The notes under the pieces were generated by a model. It searched no databases. It saw only the letters and a program-made list of their open reading frames with translations, and was not told the origin of the DNA. Shown in pieces: positions 39,322 to 48,494 of a stretch of 64,000 bases of DNA. The stretch comes from CAVSWT01 sp963777515. GTDB taxonomy: Bacteria > Bacteroidota > Ignavibacteria > Ignavibacteriales > Ignavibacteriaceae. Made by a program: the position numbers and the translations under genes. Each line of letters starts with the position of its first letter. The stretch's first letter is position 1. The stretch is taken from the NCBI GenBank assembly GCA_963777515.1, contig CAVZQU010000019.1:248001-312000 (forward strand), given 5' to 3'.

Positions 39322-42300
39322 ATGAAATATAAAGTTTATTTTACTGCAATATTTTTCCTTTTAACAATTTCAATTTTCTCTCAAACAACGTATTACGTTT
39401 CATCTTCTGATGGAAGTGATTCTAACTCTGGTAAGTCATCATCTTCCCCTTGGAAGAATTTAAGTAAACTTAACTCGAGTAAATTTTATCCTGGGGATAA
39501 AATACTCTTAAAAAAAGGTGATACATGGATTGGACAATGGAGCCTTAATTATTCAGGAACTTCATCAAATCCTATTCTTATTGGAAGTTATGGAAGTGGT
39601 GCAACTCCTATATTAAGCGGAAATAAAAGTTTAATGTATTTGATTCGTCTTTATAATGATGTTCATGACGTCACAATAGAAGGGTTATTTTTTAAAGATT
39701 GTGATCCAGATGGACCAAATGGGACTGCGGGATTAATATATGGGTCTTCAAATAATAAAAATATAACTATTAAGAATTGTATTTTTCAGCAAAATTTAGC
39801 TTCTAATAACTCAAATTTTGGTTTAATCTATATGAAAGATCCAAGTTATTTAACAATTGACGGTTGCGACTTAAGTGGCAAAAGTCAGGGAATTCACCTG
39901 CGGTCAAATTACGGAAACCATAGAGATGTGCATCATATAATTATAAACAATAATAATTTTCATGATATTGTAGATTGGGCTTTTGGTAGAGCAATAAGAT
40001 TCAGCTCGGATTATACATCTGGCATAGGAACAACATTAGGTCAAGAAGGAATCATTCGTGATGTTACTATCAGTAATAATAATTTTACAAAAATTGGTAG
40101 TATTGCAATATTTCATGAAGATGCTCAAAATTCTTCAGGAACTGCTATATGGTTGGAAGCTGGGGAAACATCTTATAACATCAAAATAATTAACAATACT
40201 GGTTACCTAATTGAGTGGGGATTTATAGATTGGGGAAGAATTACAGACAGAGATGGTAAATTTGGGTGGAGTTATGTATCTGGAAATAATATAGACCATT
40301 GCGGTTTTGATATCAATGGTAATGAGACAACCAGATATCCTACTAACGTGATTAATACTCATGCATGGAAAGATGTTTATATTGAAGATAATAAAATTTC
40401 CACTGTAGGAACTAACAGTGGTGATGGTAAAGCAATAATTTTAGATCATTCTACCTCAATCAATACTTCTGGTATTAGAACTGTTTATGAATGTGACGGA
40501 GTAGTTGTTAGAAGAAATATAGTAAGTGGTTGCAGATATAGTAGCTCTGGTTATGCTGGAGGTATTCATATATATGACGCAAAAAATTGTAAAATATATA
40601 ATAATGTAAGTTTTAATAATCAAACAGGTATAACAGTAGAAGGTAAAAGAAGTGTAAATAATCTTGTTTACAATAATACTTGTGATGGAAATGATGCAGG
40701 ATTCTGGTTTGGATCGCCAACAACAGGCAATATTATAGAGAATAATATATTTTCTAACAATAAAAATTATGGAATTAAATATAATTCAAATCTTGTATAC
40801 GATTATAACTTATTTTATAACAATGGTAAAAATTATTCCAGTGGAAGTTCAGGTACACATGATGTAAACGGGGATCCAAAATATAAAAATATTTCTAGCC
40901 GTGATTACGAACTTACCTCTAGTTCCGCGGCTATAGATAAAGGTGTGAGCATCTCAGGTTTAGTTACCGATATACTCGGTAATTCAATTATAAATAAAGT
41001 TGATATTGGTGCGTACCAATATTCAACATCATCCTCTTCATCATTACCTTCAATACCATCATTAAATACCCCATCAAATGGTTCTACAAGTGTTTCCACT
41101 AACCCAATTTTAAATTGGAATAGTTCCTCTAATGCGGATTCTTATTCGTTACAAGTATCTGAAAACTCAAATTTTAGTTCATATGTATATAACCAGGGCG
41201 GATTATCTTCTACTTCTAAACAATTATCTAACCTTTCAGAAGATACCAAATACTATTGGAGAGCTAATGCTAAAAATTCCTCTGGAACTAGTTCCTGGTC
41301 AACAATCTTTAGCTTTACAACCCTAAGTAATAATCCTCAATCTACTGGCGTAACATCTATTAATGCTCAGAATGGTATTTTGAGTGGTGATGTTCATTTG
41401 AAAACAAAATCTGGTTCAATCAATTCCAAAGTACTTTATTTCTTAAATACTTATAGTACAGCTAAATATTCAATTACACTTGATAAATCCGGGACTGTCT
41501 ATGCTTGGGGAAGAATGTTCTTTGAATCTACCTCTACATTAAATTCTTTTTATATACAGGTCGATAACGGACAAAAGCTCATTTTTGGGAATAATTTTAC
41601 TTTTGATAAATGGCATTGGGAAGGGAAAAATTTAGCTGCTCTATCTCTAGGAAATCTAAGTTCAGGTAGTCACACAATTACTATATATGGAAGAGAACCA
41701 GCAGCTTCAGTAATGTTGGATCAAATTATATTGACGTCGGACGCATCCTATAATCCTAACAATAGCAGTAGTGAAGGAAGTAGTAATAATAATGTATTAA
41801 TATCGGCTGAGAGTGGGAGTTTGAGCGGGGATGTTCATTTGAAAACAAAATCTGGTTCAATCAATTCCAAAGTACTTTATTTCTTAAATACTTATAGTAC
41901 AGCTAAATATTCAATCACACTTGATAAATCCGGGACTGTCTATGCCTGGGGAAGAATGTTCTTTGAATCTACCTCTACATTAAATTCTTTTTATATACAA
42001 GTTGATAATGGGCCTAAGTTAACTTTTGGTAATAGTAATAACAATTTCGATAAATGGCATTGGGAAGGTTTTGGAGTATCACCTCTTGAGCTTGGAAATC
42101 TAAGTTCAGGTAGTCACACAATTACTATATATGGAAGAGAACCAGCAGCTTCAGTAATGTTGGATCAAATTATATTGACGTCGGACGCATCCTATAATCC
42201 TAACAATAGCAGTAGTGAAGGAAGTAGTAATAATAATGTATTAATATCGGCTGAGAGTGGGAGTTTGAGCGGGGATGTTCATTTGAAAACAAAATCTGGT

Positions 42301-42981
42301 TCAATCAATTCCAAAGTACTTTATTTCTTAAATACTTATAGTACAGCTAAATATTCAATTACACTTGATAAGTCTGGGACTGTCTATGCTTGGGGAAGAA
42401 TGTTCTTTGAATCTACCTCTACATTAAATTCATTTTTTATACAAGTTGATAATGGGCCTAAGCTAATTTTGGGTAATAGTAATAACAATTTTGATAAATG
42501 GCATTGGGAAGGTTTTGGAGTATCACCTCTTGAGCTTGGAAATCTAAGTTCAGGTAGTCACACAATTACTATATATGGAAGAGAACCAGCTGCTTCAGTA
42601 ATGTTGGATGAAATATATTTTACTTATGACCCCAATTTTATTGCAAATGATAATAATGTCACAATTGCTAAATCAGATAATTCAATAAATAACAATAATT
42701 TGGACATTGAAAAACCTGAGAACTATCAATTATCTCAAAATTTTCCAAATCCTTTTAATCCCACAACAACTATTAAATTCTCTATCCCACAGGATGGAAT
42801 GGTTTCATTAAAAGTATATAATATCCTTGGTGCTGAAGTAGTTTCTCTAATTGATGAAGAAAAATCTGCTGGAACATATAATGTATTGTTCGATGCAAGT
42901 AATTTGGCAAGTGGGATTTATTTATACAAACTTATAACACCTAATTTTATTCAAACTAAAAAAATGCTTCTAGTGAAGTAA
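39322..42981 (+). CDS. Type IX-secreted beta-helix protein with three carbohydrate-binding-like modules
   Basis: The 1219-residue protein has a GAGG ribosome site at 39313-39316 and a signal peptide (MKYKVYFTAIFFLLTISIF, cleaved about SQT). Residues about 20-575 form a parallel beta-helix paralogous to the gene at 35.1 kb (both have HRDVHHI, LGQEGI and IEWGFIDWGRITDR-like stretches). A fibronectin type III-like domain follows (residues about 580-670). Then come three nearly identical modules of about 147 residues, each with VYAWGRMFFESTSTLNSF, WHWEG and SHTITIYGREPAASVMLD. These look like CBM6/malectin-like sugar-binding sandwiches. The end (NFPNPFNPTTTIKFSIPQDG to KMLLVK) is a Por sorting domain. 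It is likely a surface or exported enzyme acting on polysaccharide, perhaps the polymer made here. Confidence 0.85.
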   Translation: MKYKVYFTAIFFLLTISIFSQTTYYVSSSDGSDSNSGKSSSSPWKNLSKLNSSKFYPGDKILLKKGDTWIGQWSLNYSGTSSNPILIGSYGSGATPILSGNKSLMYLIRLYNDVHDVTIEGLFFKDCDPDGPNGTAGLIYGSSNNKNITIKNCIFQQNLASNNSNFGLIYMKDPSYLTIDGCDLSGKSQGIHLRSNYGNHRDVHHIIINNNNFHDIVDWAFGRAIRFSSDYTSGIGTTLGQEGIIRDVTISNNNFTKIGSIAIFHEDAQNSSGTAIWLEAGETSYNIKIINNTGYLIEWGFIDWGRITDRDGKFGWSYVSGNNIDHCGFDINGNETTRYPTNVINTHAWKDVYIEDNKISTVGTNSGDGKAIILDHSTSINTSGIRTVYECDGVVVRRNIVSGCRYSSSGYAGGIHIYDAKNCKIYNNVSFNNQTGITVEGKRSVNNLVYNNTCDGNDAGFWFGSPTTGNIIENNIFSNNKNYGIKYNSNLVYDYNLFYNNGKNYSSGSSGTHDVNGDPKYKNISSRDYELTSSSAAIDKGVSISGLVTDILGNSIINKVDIGAYQYSTSSSSSLPSIPSLNTPSNGSTSVSTNPILNWNSSSNADSYSLQVSENSNFSSYVYNQGGLSSTSKQLSNLSEDTKYYWRANAKNSSGTSSWSTIFSFTTLSNNPQSTGVTSINAQNGILSGDVHLKTKSGSINSKVLYFLNTYSTAKYSITLDKSGTVYAWGRMFFESTSTLNSFYIQVDNGQKLIFGNNFTFDKWHWEGKNLAALSLGNLSSGSHTITIYGREPAASVMLDQIILTSDASYNPNNSSSEGSSNNNVLISAESGSLSGDVHLKTKSGSINSKVLYFLNTYSTAKYSITLDKSGTVYAWGRMFFESTSTLNSFYIQVDNGPKLTFGNSNNNFDKWHWEGFGVSPLELGNLSSGSHTITIYGREPAASVMLDQIILTSDASYNPNNSSSEGSSNNNVLISAESGSLSGDVHLKTKSGSINSKVLYFLNTYSTAKYSITLDKSGTVYAWGRMFFESTSTLNSFFIQVDNGPKLILGNSNNNFDKWHWEGFGVSPLELGNLSSGSHTITIYGREPAASVMLDEIYFTYDPNFIANDNNVTIAKSDNSINNNNLDIEKPENYQLSQNFPNPFNPTTTIKFSIPQDGMVSLKVYNILGAEVVSLIDEEKSAGTYNVLFDASNLASGIYLYKLITPNFIQTKKMLLVK
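41389..42611 (+). repeat. Three tandem copies of a 441-444-bp coding repeat
   Basis: Copies begin at 41389, 41830 and 42274, each at the bases coding DVHLKTKSGSINSK. Spacings are 441 and 444 bases, so reading frame is kept. Copies 2 and 3 are almost identical at the DNA level, and copy 1 differs mainly in a middle block before WHWEG. The third copy stops short of the linker. High DNA identity implies recent duplication or gene conversion and makes the copy number prone to change or misassembly. Confidence 0.9.
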
Positions 42982-43008
42982 AACTAAAAAATCATACTAC
43001 ATTTATTT

Positions 43009-43034
43009 GACGGGCTCAGGCCCGTCTTTTTTTT
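43009..43034 (+). terminator. Strong intrinsic terminator
   Basis: The sequence gacgggc, loop tcag, gcccgtc (43009-43026) is a perfect seven-pair GC-rich stem, followed by eight T residues to 43034. It ends the transcript of the second beta-helix gene 28 bases after its stop. It also separates that gene from the convergent asparagine-synthase-like gene that ends at 43033. It is the clearest terminator in the window. Confidence 0.93.
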
Positions 43035-44846
43035 ACCAAAATCTTTTCCATCCGTTGTTTATTAATCTTAATATTATTTCTAGTGTGGTAAGTTTACCAA
43101 CTATATTAATATCCATATTCTTTTTCACTTCATTTATGAAATTATCAGATAAATATTCTCTTATTCTTGAATTATTTGAAAAAATCAAATCACTTATAAA
43201 GTTTTTATATTTAATATTTAGCCATTGCTCCCAATTTTCAAGAAACCCTGCATTTTTATTTTGAATTAATCTGCTCTTTAAAATGCTTGTGATTCTATTA
43301 TATTTAGCATAATATTTAAAATATAAATCTCCTGCTAGTACCAAGTCTGGGCGCATATTTTTAATAGGTATCTTTATAATGTTTGGGAAGAAATAAGACA
43401 TAAGATAAGATTGTAGAAGAAATTCATCTCTCCCCCGCCAGAGTTTTTTTTCCTTTCTAGCGGTTTTCAAAGCGCTATATTCAATAGAAAAAGCAAGATC
43501 AATTATTTCGTTATCCCAAGCAGTAACCCTTATTGTATTAAAATTACTTGCAATCCTATATTCTCCTAAAAATTGAAACTTAGAGGCTATATAGGTTATA
43601 TATAAAATATAAAATTCCTCATTTAAAATATTTCCATATAAATTTTGTATTATATCAAAGTCTGATAATATATAATTATTAAAGGCTTCATAATTATTAT
43701 TAAAAACTGATGACCACTTTTCTTTATTTATCTCAATTTGTCCAGTTTTAAAAATTCTTGCAATATAATTTGGAGTTAAAGTAGGCATGCCAATATGACC
43801 GCGAAACATGGTATCCATCATTATCCCACTAATTACAAGATTATGATCAGGTAAAAGTTCTTTTAATTTTGAATATGCATATAATAGAGTTGCTCTTAAA
43901 ATTCCTTGAAGACCAGACGAAATATAAACGGTTTCCATTAAATAATGGGGAAGTTCATTTACAAAATCTGTGTTAAAAAGAATTTCTTTGTGCGCGATAT
44001 TCAAGGATTTAGAAGTTTTTGATGCTTCGATTATATCCTTGCATCCTGGTTCTCCATATGTATAGGCAGTAATCAATTCTTTATTTGGTGCCAAAGCAAG
44101 ATTAGTTCTACCGTCCCATCCACTAGTTAAAGCTACAGCAACCTTTTGGGAATTGTTATTAAAATTTGCGTTAACTCTTTTTTCAAAAATTTCTCTAGCA
44201 TATTCCAGTGCTTCATTGCCTATTAATAGTCTCTCTTTTTTTTAAATATAGAACTGTATTCCCTTATATTAAATTTATTTTTATTTTGGTCATAAATTAA
44301 AACTGATGCGGCGGGCATTGAATAAACATTCTCTAAATAGGTTATATTATCAATTGTGAAATTAAAGTATAGAAAATCAAATAACCATTTATCATTAAAT
44401 TTAGGATTGCTCAACAATTTACAAAATATTGATAATTCAGTAGAAAAAATAAAAATTTTATTGTGGATATAATAATATGCAGGGTGTTGGGATCTTCTAT
44501 CGCTTATTAAATAATATTTTTTATTTTTTTTATTAAAACCTATAATAGAAAATATACCATTTAGACTTTTAAGTTTGTAAAAATGTTCTTCTTCTAAAAT
44601 ATTAATAATTAATTGATAAGGAATTTGTTTGAAGTCTAAAAGATCCCCTGCAAATCCAATTTGCCAATTTTCATTTTCAAAGATTCTTTTACCTGATAGC
44701 AATTCATTTTCAAGATTTGAAACTTTAAAAATCAAATTTTTATCCTGTTTAAGATTATATTCTTTATAATTGTTTGCAAGGTTTATTATATCATCAAAGG
44801 ATTCCTTATTATTAAATTCTACATTATGAACTAGGAAATTTCCCAT
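43033..44846 (-). pseudogene. Asparagine-synthase-like ligase, frameshifted in an A-run
   Basis: The first frame (44223-44846) starts MGNFLVHNVEFNNKESFDD and holds a glutaminase-like fold without the N-terminal Cys2. The second frame continues LIGNEALEYAREIFEKRV, then VAVALTSGWDGRTNLALAP, a variant pyrophosphate loop, and ends at 43033. They are joined at a run of eight A in the mRNA (44236-44243); nine A would restore FKKKERLLIG. The total is about 600 residues. A hairpin lies just upstream (44881-44911). Loss of frame at a homopolymer may be real, a sequencing error, or a slippage site. The likely role is amide or amine transfer to a sugar acid, as for the other two copies in the locus. Confidence 0.78.
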
Positions 44847-44880
44847 AATTCCTCATTTCGTAAAAAAAGGTCGACTCCAT

Positions 44881-44911
44881 TGTAAACAACAATTTGGAGT
44901 TGACATTTACA
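44881..44911. promoter_or_regulatory. Hairpin upstream of the asparagine-synthase-like gene
   Basis: The arms tgtaaa and tttaca pair perfectly, and caac pairs with gttg inside them across a small bulge; the loop is aatttgga. It lies 35 bases before the start at 44846, so it would be in the 5' leader or cover the promoter. It could be an operator or leader element. No regulator is known. Confidence 0.4.
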
Positions 44912-45076
44912 CAAAAAATTAGACTTCAAAAAATTACTTAAATTGTATCAACAATCAATTAAACATTCAGTTCTTATTTAAACTAACATAATATCACCAA
45001 ATACAAATATTTTTTATTAGGTAGTCTTACTTATGTTAATGACTAAGAAAACGGATTTAATATGTTAAATATAATT

Positions 45077-46522
45077 TCATTTCCACGATAGCCTGATCAT
45101 TTTTAATATTTTTGACATAAAAAGATCAATTTCTCCAATATTCATTTTTCTTATAACAAAAAGATATAAAATCAAATAAATTAAGCTAAATATTATTGCC
45201 ATCATTATAGGAAAAGAATCAATAAAAATATTAACTAATAATATGGGAGCCACAATTAAATTAGCTAATGAAATCTTTAAGAGTTTATTCCACGATAACA
45301 ATTCTTTTAAACTAATATTATATAAAGTGATTATCTTTGACGCCAAAAACATTGCTAATGTTATTTCAGTGATAACTATTGCAATAGCTGGACCTAAAAA
45401 ACCAATTAGATTAAATAGGACAAATAGTAGAATTGCATTAACAATTAAAGACAATATGTTCCCTATAACAAAATACTTATTTTGGTTCATGGCTCTTATT
45501 GGAATACCCATTTCAAAACATTTTCTGATCATCAAAACTAGATAAATTTGAAATAATGGAACTGCTGATATATACTTAGTTGTATATAACGTTTTTATAA
45601 TCAAACTAGAATAGAAGAACATTATGACGAATAATGGTGCCATAAGGAATAAATAAAGTATGTTTGCTTTGTTCCAAAGATTTAAGGCTTGCAAGGGGTT
45701 TTTTGAAGTTTTACCAGCCATTTCAGGAAAAATTACACTCGACACAGAACTTCTTATTATTCCCAATATAGGCAAATTTTGACTTCCTACAGCATATATA
45801 GCCAACGCTGCTGGACCAAGATTATATGATATAATTATTTTACTAATGTCATTATTAAATTTTAATATGATGCCAGCTAAACCTGAAGGGACAATATAAC
45901 CTAATTGCTCTTTTAGATATTTTACACTTATAACAATTGAAAAAAGTTTTTTCTTAACTAGGTAAGTAATCGTTATTGAAGTCTTTATTATTTCAAGAAA
46001 TATTAGCAAGTAAATAATACTGTATATATTCTTACTTAAATAAGCTACTAATATTAAGGCTCCTGTTCGTACGATTGCATTTGAAGATGCCCAGTATAAA
46101 ACAAAATCTGACCTTTTTTTAGCTAACCAATAACTATCTAATATGTCTATATTTTGATAACAAATTATATAAGCAATTAAGAAGTATATAAAATTATAGG
46201 AGGTTATACTTTTAAAGTAAGATTGGAATATAAATACTATTAAAGCTCCAGTGAAACTAAAAATTAGCAAAAGTATTATTGTATTTCCAATATATATCTT
46301 TTCATTTTTCTCATCTTTTGAGATAAAATATAGTAGATTAGTTTTAATTGAAAAACTAGCAAAAGCTAACATTAATGAAGAATAAACTATAAACTCTTTA
46401 TACTGTCCGTAAACCTTGATATCCAAAATTCTTGTAAGAAAAATTGGACTTAAGAATTGAACAGCGAATCTCAAGGATTCAGAGAGAGCTAGTGTTAATG
46501 TTCTTTTGGTAAGTGAAGACAT
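45077..46522 (-). CDS. Polysaccharide flippase (Wzx-like, MOP superfamily)
   Basis: This 481-residue protein has about twelve hydrophobic segments spread over its length, the pattern of Wzx/MATE-type exporters. The N-terminus LTKRTLTLALSESLRFAVQF and ILDIKVYGQYKEFIVYSSLM match the polysaccharide biosynthesis (Polysacc_synt) family opening. It would move the lipid-linked repeat unit across the inner membrane for the Wzy enzyme. It is the only intact flippase in the window; the remnant at 31.3-31.6 kb is a deleted relative. The tail of a heparinase-like protein ends 15 bases before its start. Confidence 0.87.
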   Translation of the reverse strand: MSSLTKRTLTLALSESLRFAVQFLSPIFLTRILDIKVYGQYKEFIVYSSLMLAFASFSIKTNLLYFISKDEKNEKIYIGNTIILLLIFSFTGALIVFIFQSYFKSITSYNFIYFLIAYIICYQNIDILDSYWLAKKRSDFVLYWASSNAIVRTGALILVAYLSKNIYSIIYLLIFLEIIKTSITITYLVKKKLFSIVISVKYLKEQLGYIVPSGLAGIILKFNNDISKIIISYNLGPAALAIYAVGSQNLPILGIIRSSVSSVIFPEMAGKTSKNPLQALNLWNKANILYLFLMAPLFVIMFFYSSLIIKTLYTTKYISAVPLFQIYLVLMIRKCFEMGIPIRAMNQNKYFVIGNILSLIVNAILLFVLFNLIGFLGPAIAIVITEITLAMFLASKIITLYNISLKELLSWNKLLKISLANLIVAPILLVNIFIDSFPIMMAIIFSLIYLILYLFVIRKMNIGEIDLFMSKILKMIRLSWK

Positions 46523-46537
46523 TATATGAATAAATTC

Positions 46538-46741
46538 TTAATTGTATAGGTTAATATTTATTTTAGTTTTTAAGGTAAAAGGAAGTTGTAAATTAGCAAA
46601 CAATACTACTTGGATAGAATGTTCTCCATTGTGATAGCTAGATGCATAATATGTAGACTCTAATTTAAATAAGTGCATATTATCACCAAAGATCTTATCT
46701 TCAATTAAAGTTTGGTTATTAAAACAGTAAATTGATCTGAA
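46538..46741 (-). pseudogene. C-terminal remnant of a heparinase-like gene
   Basis: This open frame, about 68 codons and ending 15 bases before the flippase start, has no own start codon in context. It reads FNNQTLIEDKIFGDNMHLFK, then LESTYYASSYHNGEHSIQVV and LQLPFTLKTKINI. That resembles the end of the heparinase at 31.7 kb (NEQTLILSNNIIKLCTLKFE, GFYSRGYNERQKSKRIILSA, INLPCEINTVI). The rest of the gene is missing; the break falls inside the truncated gene next to it. The assignment rests on short, eye-made alignment. Confidence 0.6.
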
Positions 46742-47109
46742 TTAAATACTATAGGATAATTTATCAAACCTACTCCCCCTCTTACTGCTCCATTATTTGA
46801 TTGAATATCAATTTCCCAATCAGCCAATTTTTTAGCGTAATCAATAAATTCACTATTATTTGAAAAAATTTCAGCGTATTTTAAAAAAGTTGGTATAATA
46901 TAACCAGTTGTTTCCGGATAAAGGGGTAACCAAACTTTTTTAATCGAATATCCTAAAGATACTCCTCCAGAATTGCCCATTCTTTTGGCATAAACTATCC
47001 ACGAAATCGCTGAATTTAAATGTATATTATCTTCATATATTTTATTTTTAGTTAGATTTATTTTTTTTAAGAAATATCTAAAAAGATAAGATGTTTTAAT
47101 AATTTGCAT
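46705..47109 (-). pseudogene. Truncated helical-toroid protein (N-terminal part)
   Basis: This 134-residue frame reads AISWIVYAKRMGNSGGVSLG, then LYPETTGYIIPTFLKYAEIF, LADWEIDIQSNNGAVRGGVG and YPIVFNSDQ. The pattern of paired helices with ETTGY and GGxG loops resembles (alpha/alpha) toroid proteins of glycan loci, such as C5-epimerase- or glycosidase-like proteins. Those are far longer, and this one ends abruptly at VLITKL where a heparinase-like tail begins in another frame. It is therefore probably the upstream end of a deletion. I cannot name its original function. Confidence 0.55.
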
Positions 47110-47406
47110 TTTTACAATTGATGTTATTATAATTTGAAAATGACTTCTACATTTGGACTAATAATAAAAATAGCTGCTTTAATTAACTAATTAATTTTAT
47201 TTATTTTTGAATTTAGTTAAATACCATTTTTAAAATCAACAGTACGTTTTATTGCCAATTTCGCAAATGATTTTATTGTTGTGGGATACAGGCTCTTCTT
47301 TTTTTATGGCACTAATATTATCAAATTTGGTTATATTAACAAATATGTATTTGAATGGACATAAAGTAATTTAGAATATATTTAATTATTAAATTATAAG
47401 GTTAAT

Positions 47407-48318
47407 ATGATAAAATACCATTTTTTTTATCCAGTCGCTTATAAATTTTTTGACATTAATTCATTTACAAAACAAATTTACAGAAATATAGGAAATACTT
47501 TAGGTGATGCAAGAAAATCAAAAAAAGGCCTTAATAAAAACTATATTTCTCAAGCTAGAAAAATACGAAAGTTATTAATTGATTATTGTGATATACAAAA
47601 AGACTTTAAAGTACTAGAACTCGGTACCGGCTGGATTCATTGGTATTCGACTTTTATTAGATTATTTTTTGATATAAAAATCGATTTATTTGACGTATGG
47701 GATAATAGACAATTAGTTACGTTTAAAAAATATTTTGGTCAATTACAATCTTTTTTAACTGAAGATGAAAAAAAAAGGTTAATCAGGAAAGATATAATAA
47801 GTAAATTAACAGAAGTTAATTCCTTTGAGGATATTTATAAGTTATTAAATTATAAATATTTTTTAGAAAAAGAAGGCTCTCTTTCTCACCTGTCAAAGAA
47901 CCATTATGACATTATTTTTAGTTGTGCGGTTTTTGAACATATTAATAGAGGTATTCTTCCAAATTATTTTAATCAAATGTATAATATATTAAAACCAGGA
48001 GGTTATTTACTTCATATTATAGATATGGGAGACCATTATCATTATATGGATAAGAAGCGAACACATTTTAAAAATTATTTAAAATTTTCAAATCGAGTCT
48101 GGAAAAACTACTTTGAAAATTCAATATTTTATATGAATAAACTTCAAGTTTCAGACTGGCACTCACTTTTTCAAGAATCGGGATTTCAATTAGTATATGA
48201 AGAAAAATTAAATGTTGAAATAAATAACTTAAAAATTAATAAAGATTACCTGCATTATAATATTGATGACTTGAAATGCCATCAATTAGTTGTTATCTAT
48301 AAAAAACCGTCAATATGA
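47407..48318 (+). CDS. SAM-dependent methyltransferase
   Basis: This 303-residue protein, alone on the plus strand, has FKVLELGTGWIHWYSTFIR (motif I), IDLFDVWDNRQL, HYDIIFSCAVFEHI (motif IV) and NILKPGGYLLHIIDMGDHYH. These are class I methyltransferase motifs with a long helical insert between motif I and motif IV. It is divergent from its minus-strand neighbours and probably has its own promoter. Similar enzymes occur in surface-polysaccharide loci, and the acceptor is unknown. No terminator is visible after it. Confidence 0.8.
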   Translation: MIKYHFFYPVAYKFFDINSFTKQIYRNIGNTLGDARKSKKGLNKNYISQARKIRKLLIDYCDIQKDFKVLELGTGWIHWYSTFIRLFFDIKIDLFDVWDNRQLVTFKKYFGQLQSFLTEDEKKRLIRKDIISKLTEVNSFEDIYKLLNYKYFLEKEGSLSHLSKNHYDIIFSCAVFEHINRGILPNYFNQMYNILKPGGYLLHIIDMGDHYHYMDKKRTHFKNYLKFSNRVWKNYFENSIFYMNKLQVSDWHSLFQESGFQLVYEEKLNVEINNLKINKDYLHYNIDDLKCHQLVVIYKKPSI

Positions 48319-48494
48319 AAAATGACAATTTTAACGTCTACTTAAACAATTTAATAATCATTGAAAGTTTAAATATTTATAAATTATCTATCATATCTTT
48401 CTCTAATCAATACTATTCTTATCCAAATTTTGTTTGGAACTAAAAAGTATGTTTGCAATAATTAGTTATAAATCCAAATAATTTTTAAACAAAA

